DNA of 13,041 bases from Deferribacteraceae bacterium (GTDB taxonomy: Bacteria > Chrysiogenota > Deferribacteres > Deferribacterales > JAISNW01), in NCBI GenBank assembly GCA_031285415.1, contig JAITWF010000011.1, positions 1-13,041 on the forward strand, given 5' to 3'. The first letter of the stretch is position 1. The number at the start of each line of letters is the position of its first letter. The position numbers and the translations under genes were made by a program. Of the stretch, positions 5,907 to 12,218 are shown piece after piece. The notes beneath the pieces were generated by a model. It was not told the DNA's origin. It was given only the letters and a program-made list of their open reading frames with translations, and did no database searches.

Positions 5907-7500
5907 ACTATCAGGAATACCAAGGCTTGTAGAGAATGCGAAGGTCATACTTATTGTGCTATATACCTTCTGCTTCATCGCTGGCGGCGTGATGTATTAC
6001 ACCCTTTATGCAGGGTTTATGTACGAATCTGGGGTGGAGAGGATCTCTGGCGATATGGCTGTAGTTGTAGCTGGGAAGGAGGAGCTTTTCTATCACTATT
6101 CGCTTGATAAAGATAATGTAACGATAAAGCAGGAGCTTCAAAACCTCTTTAGCGAACTATTTGCAAGCTTCCCCGATGGCGATCTCGCCCTTGTGGATGA
6201 AAACTTTGACATTGTCGTGAATAGGGGATATTGGGGGAAAGCTTCGATAGACTATATGCTGCGAGATGATGGCATGTTTGCCAAGACTGGCAGTATCAGC
6301 ACCTCGATGGTTGTTAAATTAAATAAAGATCTGGTGGGATTTGTACATCCATATCTAAAAGACGGCGATATGAAGGTCGCCTTAGTGTATGTTGTAGAGA
6401 GGGGGCGGATATTAAAGAATGTATTCGACTTCGGAATTACACTGGCGCTGCTGACCTTTATCGTTATGTATATGTTAGGTCTAGCTCTTATCGCTGTATT
6501 AGTTGGCTTTGTTATGTCGCCGCTCAAGCGGATCCTTGAGGGGATAGAGAAGCTTGCCACTAGCAATTTTAACTATAGGGTGCCTAAGGTGGCAAACGAT
6601 GAGCTAGGACTGCTGACGAGATCGTATAATAGCCTATCTGCACAGCTCTATGAGCTATCGCAAAAGACTGTGGCGGAGCAGAGTGTGCGCTATGAGACTG
6701 AGGAGGAGGTTCAGAAGTATAACCTCTATCTAGAGAATCTGATCATGAGGCGTGCTGGCGAACACGATATCGAGAGAGAGGAGCTTAATAGCCAGATAGT
6801 CGATAAGAAGAGGGATATTGACGCACTCCATAGCGCACTGTACACCAATCATATGACGGCGGCGGCGGCATTTTTGGCACAGATATATGCGAAGCGGCTC
6901 GGCATGCTTGTGTATAACATTAGCGATGTCGCAGGCAATATTGCGAGGGGTGGAGTGGGCGTTTCGGAATTTAAGATCGGTAAAAATGTCGAGCAGTTCA
7001 ACGCTGACGCTATTAACTTTGTAAATATAAGTAGCAATGTGCGCTATATGCTTGAGGATAACTTTGATATATTCACCTTTGATACCGATGATTTTTGCAG
7101 AAAACTTTCAGAGCTGCTGTCATATATCCCTACAGGGGTGAATGTTGTTGTAGAGGCAGATGATGTAGGGGAGAGGGATTTTACAGGCTATGAACAGTTT
7201 TATATGCGGACGCTACTCTTTCTCTCTGCATATGTTGCCAATCTACTTGCGGAGCAGGATGTTGCAGGGGCGTCGCTATTTGTTAAGGTGAGCGTGCTTG
7301 GCAAACGGCTTCGAGTGGTTATGCAGGACAATAGGCTGCCGAGTGGTACAGATATCGCCGATATTCGTATGGGTGAGGTGGAGCAAGGGATTATATACTG
7401 CGCTCAGCTTCTGTTGGAGCGCTATAGGTGCAGCATAATAGCGAAACCTGCCTCGGTGGGTATGCGATACACTATAGAGTTTAGTGGGGCGTTGATATGA
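5899..7500 (+). CDS. Membrane receptor with HAMP domain and degenerate histidine-kinase-like C-terminus (first of two)
   Basis: This 533-aa receptor is embedded in the inner membrane. Visible order: TM1 at about 15-37; extracytoplasmic sensor of about 140 residues; TM2 at about 178-206; HAMP linker at about 207-257 (MSPLKRILEGIEKLA and DELGLLTRSYNSL); charged coiled coil at about 258-312; helical pair at about 313-350; and an alpha/beta domain at about 390-530. The last part resembles a GHKL ATPase: a helix at 435-452 where the N-box belongs, LRVVMQDNRLPSG where DxGxG belongs, and a final YTIEF strand. The N-box Asn, DxGxG and GxGxG motifs and an H-E/D phosphoacceptor box are missing. It is therefore probably a pseudokinase or scaffold rather than an active kinase. 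GGAAGG lies five bases upstream. It overlaps YihY by 8 bp and the second receptor by 4 bp. The specific family is not recognised. Confidence 0.85.
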   Translation: MHKLSGIPRLVENAKVILIVLYTFCFIAGGVMYYTLYAGFMYESGVERISGDMAVVVAGKEELFYHYSLDKDNVTIKQELQNLFSELFASFPDGDLALVDENFDIVVNRGYWGKASIDYMLRDDGMFAKTGSISTSMVVKLNKDLVGFVHPYLKDGDMKVALVYVVERGRILKNVFDFGITLALLTFIVMYMLGLALIAVLVGFVMSPLKRILEGIEKLATSNFNYRVPKVANDELGLLTRSYNSLSAQLYELSQKTVAEQSVRYETEEEVQKYNLYLENLIMRRAGEHDIEREELNSQIVDKKRDIDALHSALYTNHMTAAAAFLAQIYAKRLGMLVYNISDVAGNIARGGVGVSEFKIGKNVEQFNADAINFVNISSNVRYMLEDNFDIFTFDTDDFCRKLSELLSYIPTGVNVVVEADDVGERDFTGYEQFYMRTLLFLSAYVANLLAEQDVAGASLFVKVSVLGKRLRVVMQDNRLPSGTDIADIRMGEVEQGIIYCAQLLLERYRCSIIAKPASVGMRYTIEFSGALI

Positions 7501-9005
7501 TAAGTATGTCGATCCAAACTAAGATATTTCTATATTCGCTACTATTTGGACTCTTATTTTGTGCGATAATAAGCGTTGGCATGATCGTGTCGAACGACCA
7601 TTATATAACGAAAGCAAACCAAGATAAGCTACTCGGCTACGCCTCTATTATCTCAACCACCTTTGAATCATCGGAGGATATGATTAAGAAGCTGTCGCAC
7701 TATGAGGAGGCATTGGCAGATAGCGTTGATCTTCTATTTGTCGCAAGACTTTCTGACAACGATAGCAGTGGGCATGTCTATGCAACAAAGAGTTTGCCAG
7801 AATTTATATTGCAAGATGCCCCCACCTTCTTTAAATATGCAGAGGTGGGTAGCCCCTTTGTGACGGATATACTGATCGGTGAAACCGAGTATTATGCCGC
7901 ATTTTCGCCACTAAAGGCTGGATTTGGTAGAGGGATGTTTATCAGCGCTGCTACAATGAAAGCGACAAACAGAGTAGTCCTTCAATATTATATATTCAGC
8001 ACTGTCGCTATTGCGGCGATAATGTTGCTTATTATGATATTGGTAGGATTATTTGTTGGCGGATATATGGCGACAGCGATAGAGTCGCTTCGTTTAGAGC
8101 TCGACAAGATCGCCTCTGAGGGTAGTGAATTCACCTCTGATCTTGCGATATCAGAATCGGTTATACTGAAAGAGGTATTTGCTGTTGTCAGTGCCGAGAG
8201 GCGCAAGGCGAAGATCGTCCACCTCGAAACTCAGTCGAATCTGATAGCGTTGAAGGAGAAGCTGGAACGGTCGACATATAATAAAAACATGGTGCTTGAG
8301 TCGTCACTGAAAGATGTAGAGATGCAGCTCGAAGAGCTACGATATAAACAGAAAAATGTCGAACGGATCGCCGTTCAGCAGGCGCACTATACACTATTAG
8401 GGCTACATGTGGATAGCTTTATAGAGACGTGGTCGGCGAAATTTGAACATACTGTATCCCAATTTGCCGATATCCAGAGGGCGCACAGAGAGGGCAGTTT
8501 AACGGCGGAGACGCTTGCAAATTTTGATCTCGATGTGCAAGCATGGACAAAAAACTTTATACAGGCACTTAACGATTTTGTGTACTATCTCGAGAGAGAT
8601 AATACGCTAGAGATGATAGATCTATCGAGGGCGTGTGTGCGAGCGATCGTATTTGTCGATCAGCTTGTGCTTTTAAAAGATCTATCGATAGAGATCGTTC
8701 ATGCCGATGAGATCTTTGTGAAGGGATACTTTCGGGAGATCAGCATGCTGGTGGCGTCGGCATTTATCACTATTGCAAAGATATTAGATGGCGCTGGCTG
8801 TACCTCTATGGAGGTGAAACTGCTGAACTCTGACGGCAGGCCATCTATCCAGATCTGTACGGTGGATTGCACACTCGATGAAGAGCGAGTTGCCGAGAAT
8901 AAACGAGCACTCGATGTGGTAAACCTCTATCTGGATAGCAAGTTTCATGGGCGTTTTGAGCTGGGTGGAGAGGATGACAACTTCGCCTGTGCATTAACGT
9001 TTTAG
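7497..9005 (+). CDS. Membrane receptor with coiled coil and degenerate histidine-kinase-like C-terminus (second of two)
   Basis: This 502-aa receptor has the same layout as its upstream neighbour but little obvious sequence identity. TM1 is at about 9-31, an extracytoplasmic sensor at 32-162 (with an EYYAAFSPL strand typical of Cache/PAS-like sensors), and TM2 at about 163-190. A short juxtamembrane linker lacks a clear HAMP motif. A long coiled coil follows at about 225-295, then a helical segment at 295-370 (AHYTLLGLHVDSFIETW). A GHKL-like alpha/beta end lies at about 385-502. No phosphoacceptor H-E/D box, N-box Asn, DxGxG or GxGxG motif is seen, so kinase activity is unlikely. The start ATG overlaps the preceding stop in ATGA; an internal ATG at 7506 lacks a better ribosome site. 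The sirtuin gene follows after 8 bases. Its function is unknown; it could dimerise with the first receptor. Confidence 0.84.
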   Translation: MISMSIQTKIFLYSLLFGLLFCAIISVGMIVSNDHYITKANQDKLLGYASIISTTFESSEDMIKKLSHYEEALADSVDLLFVARLSDNDSSGHVYATKSLPEFILQDAPTFFKYAEVGSPFVTDILIGETEYYAAFSPLKAGFGRGMFISAATMKATNRVVLQYYIFSTVAIAAIMLLIMILVGLFVGGYMATAIESLRLELDKIASEGSEFTSDLAISESVILKEVFAVVSAERRKAKIVHLETQSNLIALKEKLERSTYNKNMVLESSLKDVEMQLEELRYKQKNVERIAVQQAHYTLLGLHVDSFIETWSAKFEHTVSQFADIQRAHREGSLTAETLANFDLDVQAWTKNFIQALNDFVYYLERDNTLEMIDLSRACVRAIVFVDQLVLLKDLSIEIVHADEIFVKGYFREISMLVASAFITIAKILDGAGCTSMEVKLLNSDGRPSIQICTVDCTLDEERVAENKRALDVVNLYLDSKFHGRFELGGEDDNFACALTF

Positions 9006-9013
9006 GTGAGTCT

Positions 9014-9709
9014 ATGTATAATAATATTGTAATCTTGACAGGTGCTGGTATCTCTGCTGAGTCGGGGATCTCTACATTCAGAGATTCAGGCGGATTGTGG
9101 GCAAACTACCGTGTCGAGGATGTTGCGACACCAGAGGGGTTTGATAGAAATCCTGATCTGGTGCATAACTTTTATAATAAACGCCGTAGCGAGCTAGCTT
9201 CGGTTCGACCGAATGAAGCACATATTGCACTTGTTGCATTAGAGCTTAATATAAAGGGTAGTGTATTGGTCGTGACTCAAAATGTAGACGACCTGCATGA
9301 GAGGGCTGGCTCGCAGAACCTTCTGCATATGCATGGGGAGCTACTGAAGGTGCGCTGTGAGCGGTGCGGAGAGGTGATCCGTACGCATGAATCGTTTAAT
9401 AAAGATTCTGTATGTCAATCTTGCAAAAGATCTGGCGGATTGCGCCCTGATATAGTATGGTTCGGCGAGCTGCCAAAGTATATGGATGAGATCTCGTTTG
9501 CGCTAGCAGGCTGCGATCTCTTTATCTCGATCGGCACGTCGGGGGCGGTCTACCCTGCCGCTGGATTTGTGCAGGTGGCTAGAGGCGCAGGGGCGCATAC
9601 GGTGGAGCTAAACCTGGAGAGATCTGAGGGGGCTTCGCTCTTTCATGAGAGGATATATGGTAAGGCGACAGAGGTAGTGCCTAAATATGTAAAAGAGTTA
9701 TTAATGTAA
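9014..9709 (+). CDS. cobB: NAD-dependent protein deacylase, class III sirtuin (CobB type)
   Basis: This 231-aa cytoplasmic sirtuin removes acyl groups from lysines using NAD+, releasing nicotinamide and O-acyl-ADP-ribose. The full motif set is present: TGAGISAESGISTFRD (residues 9-24, NAD site), TQNVDDLHERAG (88-99), catalytic His107 in HMHGE, and four zinc cysteines in two CxxC pairs (115/118 and 134/137). GLRPDIVWFGE (142-152) and IGTSGAVYPAAG complete it. Tyr54 and Arg57 in FYNKRR form the YxxR pair that in class III enzymes recognises negatively charged acyl groups, so desuccinylase or deacetylase activity is expected. AGGTGA stands four bases before the ATG. It begins 8 bases after the second receptor, with no room for a promoter, so it should share that transcript. 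A palindromic element starts 5 bases after its stop. Confidence 0.95.
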   Translation: MYNNIVILTGAGISAESGISTFRDSGGLWANYRVEDVATPEGFDRNPDLVHNFYNKRRSELASVRPNEAHIALVALELNIKGSVLVVTQNVDDLHERAGSQNLLHMHGELLKVRCERCGEVIRTHESFNKDSVCQSCKRSGGLRPDIVWFGELPKYMDEISFALAGCDLFISIGTSGAVYPAAGFVQVARGAGAHTVELNLERSEGASLFHERIYGKATEVVPKYVKELLM

Positions 9710-9714
9710 ATATT

Positions 9715-9835
9715 AACCCCCTCTCCCGCCCTTCGGGCACCCTCCCCCCCCAAGGGGGAGGGGTTGGGAGTTGCGATACAATGGCTATTCCCCTCCCCCT
9801 TGGGGGGAGGGTGCCCGAAGGGCGGGAGAGGGGTT
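9715..9835. repeat. GC-rich long palindromic intergenic element, copy 2
   Basis: This is a 121-bp homologue of the element at 4533-4649. Arms 9715-9763 and 9790-9835 are inverted copies differing only in lengths of C-runs. The loop (9764-9789) is again exactly 26 nt and matches copy 1 at 16 of 26 positions, with shared TTGCG and ACAA patches, so the two are homologous over their whole length. It begins 5 bases after the sirtuin stop and ends 34 bases before the typA start. Unlike copy 1 there is no T-run after the right arm. Together the two copies frame the receptor/sirtuin cassette exactly. It could act as a mRNA-end stabiliser, terminator or transposable MITE. Confidence 0.9.
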
Positions 9836-9852
9836 AAATAATAGGATTTATT

Positions 9853-9858
9853 AAGGAG
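9853..9858 (+). promoter_or_regulatory. Ribosome binding site deciding the typA start
   Basis: AAGGAG lies eleven bases before ATG at 9870. An in-frame GTG at 9858 would use the last base of this ribosome site as its first base, so it cannot be initiated from it. The ATG also gives the family-typical N-terminus with the G1 loop about 15 residues in. Confidence 0.75.
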
Positions 9859-9869
9859 TGCAACAATAT

Positions 9870-11702
9870 ATGTCAGTAAGAAATGAGAAGTTACGCAACA
9901 TTGCGATCATCGCCCACGTAGACCACGGTAAGACCACACTAGTGGATGCGATGTTTCGCCAAGGTTCGATCTTGAGAGACAATCAGACGTTAGAGGATCG
10001 TGTAATGGATAGCATGGATTTGGAGAGGGAGCGTGGTATCACGATCGCCGCAAAGAACTGTGCTGTAAGATGGGACGATGTGCGCATTAATATCGTCGAC
10101 ACCCCAGGCCACGCCGATTTTGGTGGAGAGGTTGAGAGGGCGTTGTCGATGGTAGATGGTGCGATCCTATTGGTGGATAGCTCTGAGGGGCCACTGCCTC
10201 AGACCCGATTCGTGCTTAAAAAAGCCCTCGAACGTGGGCTTCGCATAATAGTGGTGATCAATAAGATCGACCGCAAAGACGCTCGCCCAGCAGAGGTGTT
10301 GGATGAGGTTCTAGATCTATTTATTGATCTAGACGCAAACGAGGAGCAGTTAGAGTTTCCAATCCTCTACGCTATCGGCAGAAATGGCGTAGCGCAGAAA
10401 AACCTTACAGATGAGGGGACGGATCTGAAACCGCTATTTGACCTTGTGGTTCAGGAGATCCCAGCTCCAGCGGTAGATGAGAATGCGCCGTTCTCTATGC
10501 TTGTAAGCGATTTGGGCTATTCTGACTATCTAGGCCGTCTTGCTATCGGCAGAGTGCAGTCTGGCAAGGTGCAGGTGCAGGATAACCTTGTGCGTATAGA
10601 TGAGAAGGGCGATCTAAAGAATACTCGTATCACAAAGTTGCAGGTGTACGATGGGCTTGCGCTTGCCGACGCAGAGGTAGCCTCTGCTGGTGAGATCGTC
10701 ATCATGGCAGGGTTAAGCGATGTATTTATCGGCGATACGATTACAAACCCAACCGATCCTATTGCGCTTCCTCGTCTACGTGTAGATGAGCCTACCGTTG
10801 CGATGAGGTTTGGGCCAAACACTTCGCCACTTGCTGGTAAAGAGGGGAAGTGGGTGCAATCTGCACGTATCAAAGAGCGTCTTATCAAGGAAACGTTCCG
10901 CAATGTAGCGATACAGGTGGAGGATTCCAAAGAGGGCGATAGCTTTATAGTGAAGGGCAGAGGCGAGTTTCAGCTTGCTATTCTTATCGAGACTATGCGT
11001 AGAGAGGGCTTTGAGCTGTCGGCAGGTCGTCCAGAGGTAATATTGCGTATGATCGATGGCAAGAAGATGGAGCCGATAGAGCACGTTTATATCGACTGCG
11101 ATGAGGTGTTCCTAGGCGTCGTCACCGAGAAGATGATGATGAGAAAGGGTCGTATGATAAACCTGATAAATAAAGGCACAGGCAGAGCTCGTGTGGAGTT
11201 TGATATCCCAAGCCGTGGTCTTATCGGATATAGCGACGACTTTATGACCGATACAAAGGGTACAGGGCTTATGAATAGCCTATTCTCTGGCTATGAGGAG
11301 TATCGTGGCGATTTCCCTACACGCTTCAACGGATCATTAGTATCTGATAGAGCAGGGAATGCAGTTGCCTACGGTCTATTCCACCTCGAGCCTCGAGGCC
11401 GTCTGATGGTTGTGCCTGGCGATGTAGTTTACGAGGGGATGGTCGTTGGCGAGTATAATAAAGATAACGATCTCGATGTAAACCCTTGCAAAGAGAAGAA
11501 ATTGACCAACATGAGAGCCTCTGGCAAAGATGAGCAGACGATCTGCCGCCCGATCAAGCCGATGACGCTGGAGGAGGCGATTCACTTCCTAGCTCCAGAT
11601 GAGCTTGTGGAGGTAACGCCGAAGTCGATCCGTATCCGCAAGGTGATACTATCAGCACAGCAGAGACATTCGAATAAAGGTAAAGCATTGAAGGCAGAGT
11701 AA
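9870..11702 (+). CDS. typA: Translational GTPase TypA/BipA
   Basis: This 610-aa ribosome-associated GTPase of the EF-G/EF-4 superfamily supports ribosome assembly and stress or low-temperature growth. G motifs are intact: AHVDHGKT (residues 15-22), RERGITI (switch I, about 53-59), DTPGH (77-81) and NKID (131-134). Domain II, the EF-G III/V-like domains and the TypA-specific C-terminus follow, including GRGEFQLAILIETMRREGFE, SRGLIGYSDDFMTDTKGTG and FHLEPRGRLMVVPGD. CRPIKPMTLEEA and VTPKSIRIRK lie near the end. Length is normal. The start was moved from an in-frame GTG at 9858 to the ATG because of the ribosome site. It lies just after palindromic copy 2 with no convincing promoter in the 34-base gap. 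Its stop is one base before the nuclease-like gene, suggesting co-transcription. Confidence 0.97.
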   Translation: MSVRNEKLRNIAIIAHVDHGKTTLVDAMFRQGSILRDNQTLEDRVMDSMDLERERGITIAAKNCAVRWDDVRINIVDTPGHADFGGEVERALSMVDGAILLVDSSEGPLPQTRFVLKKALERGLRIIVVINKIDRKDARPAEVLDEVLDLFIDLDANEEQLEFPILYAIGRNGVAQKNLTDEGTDLKPLFDLVVQEIPAPAVDENAPFSMLVSDLGYSDYLGRLAIGRVQSGKVQVQDNLVRIDEKGDLKNTRITKLQVYDGLALADAEVASAGEIVIMAGLSDVFIGDTITNPTDPIALPRLRVDEPTVAMRFGPNTSPLAGKEGKWVQSARIKERLIKETFRNVAIQVEDSKEGDSFIVKGRGEFQLAILIETMRREGFELSAGRPEVILRMIDGKKMEPIEHVYIDCDEVFLGVVTEKMMMRKGRMINLINKGTGRARVEFDIPSRGLIGYSDDFMTDTKGTGLMNSLFSGYEEYRGDFPTRFNGSLVSDRAGNAVAYGLFHLEPRGRLMVVPGDVVYEGMVVGEYNKDNDLDVNPCKEKKLTNMRASGKDEQTICRPIKPMTLEEAIHFLAPDELVEVTPKSIRIRKVILSAQQRHSNKGKALKAE

Positions 11703-11703
11703 C

Positions 11704-12084
11704 ATGTTTGGAGAGCCGTTCAACGAATATAGTGGCAAACCTGCAGAGGCTATTGGTAAGCTTTTGCACGAAAGATCTGGACATGTACCCAAAGCTATAT
11801 ATAAAGAGGGTGTAGGGGAGATCGATTTCGTGTGGGGGGAAGATGGGGCTAGTGGATATGGGTTGGCTCATATAGTTGAACGGCGAAATGCCGACGGTAT
11901 AGATGGTGAGAGCTTTGCAAGAGCGATACCTGAAATTATCTGTAGTGGTGCCGTTGATCTGCGACACAAAGAGATAGGGCGTATCTATATCAGTACAGAT
12001 ATAGCAGAGGTAGTTATTCGGCTGGACTGGAATGGTGAGTGTAAAACGTGGCTTGTATCTGCTTACAGAAGAAAGAGAAAGTAA
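11704..12084 (+). CDS. Stand-alone barnase/EndoU/colicin E5/RelE-like (PBECR-type) nuclease-domain protein
   Basis: This 126-aa protein resembles the PBECR group of putative endoribonuclease domains, usually found as parts of large phage or mobile-element polyvalent proteins. Recognisable pieces are FGEPFNEYSGKPAEAI (2-17), a KEGVGEIDFVWG strand (34-45), GYGLAHIVERR (51-61) with the likely key His56, FARAIPEII (71-79), the strand pair RIYISTDIAEVVI and the final TWLVSAYRR (115-123). In phage proteins this domain is appended to others; here it is complete on its own. There is no signal peptide, so it would act in the cytoplasm, as a toxin or regulatory RNase would. It begins one base after the typA stop, with only a weak AAGG upstream. 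It ends in TAATG overlapping a 44-codon ORF. Family assignment is from remembered motif patterns; nuclease activity is inferred. Confidence 0.75.
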   Translation: MFGEPFNEYSGKPAEAIGKLLHERSGHVPKAIYKEGVGEIDFVWGEDGASGYGLAHIVERRNADGIDGESFARAIPEIICSGAVDLRHKEIGRIYISTDIAEVVIRLDWNGECKTWLVSAYRRKRK

Positions 12085-12175
12085 TGCCCCTGCAAGTTCA
12101 GACTGGACTTCAAACCTGTGGTCTGATTTACCCAGAGGGCAGCACATTCCCCCTCCAGACTGACAAAGGCATTAC
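12081..12175 (+). other. Strong nested hairpin spanning the junction between the nuclease-like gene and argC
   Basis: Three nested stems can be drawn. The outer is GTAATGCC (12081-12088) with GGCATTAC (12168-12175), 8 bp perfect. The middle is TCAGACTGGA (12098-12107) with TCCAGACTGA (12154-12163), 10 bp with one mismatch. The inner is CTGT-GG-TCTG (12116-12125) with CAGA-GG-GCAG (12133-12142), eight pairs including one T-G wobble around a GG/GG bulge, closing a 7-nt loop. The outer stem covers the stop of the upstream gene. The structure may be an attenuator-like leader for argC, or may restrain translation of the short ORF it overlaps. Confidence 0.5.
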
Positions 12176-12218
12176 TGTAATACTACGTCCATTGATACTG
12201 AATTGCAAGGGGAAATAA
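12084..12218 (+). CDS. Putative 44-aa protein coupled to both neighbours
   Basis: This short ORF was not previously called because of its size. Its ATG shares the A of the upstream TAA (TAATG at 12082-12086), and its own TAA shares its last A with the argC ATG (TAATG at 12216-12220). Such double stop/start overlaps are typical of real, translationally coupled genes. The peptide begins MPLQVQTGLQTCGLIYPEG, contains a second PLQT motif, and ends in a hydrophobic VILRPLIL stretch followed by a basic NCKGK tail. It has no signal peptide and I know no relative. Placed directly behind a toxin-like nuclease domain, it could be an inhibitor (antitoxin or immunity peptide), which is inference. Alternatively the segment may be a structured argC leader that is open by chance; its codons look less typical than those of neighbours. 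Confidence 0.5.
   Translation: MPLQVQTGLQTCGLIYPEGSTFPLQTDKGITVILRPLILNCKGK

Noticed and set aside
4533..9835. CRISPR or composite transposon bounded by the two GC-rich repeats
   Set aside because: There are only two copies, 5 kb apart, with no spacers, no transposase gene and no convincing target-site duplications, so neither label is supported.
9858..9869. GTG start four codons before the typA ATG
   Set aside because: The GTG overlaps the AAGGAG ribosome site itself, so it cannot be initiated from it.
11554..12147. 197-codon minus-strand ORF opposite the end of typA and the nuclease-like gene
   Set aside because: It overlaps two well-supported plus-strand genes, has no ribosome site or neighbours on that strand, and its product has no recognisable features. 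It is a shadow reading frame.
12081..12175. Possible tRNA-Sec: 95 nt, 8-bp closing stem, and CTTCAAA resembling a UCA anticodon loop
   Set aside because: No 5-bp anticodon stem can pair around CTTCAAA, no D arm is seen, and the 3' part has no TTCGA-type T loop on either strand. Only the outer stem length and total size match.
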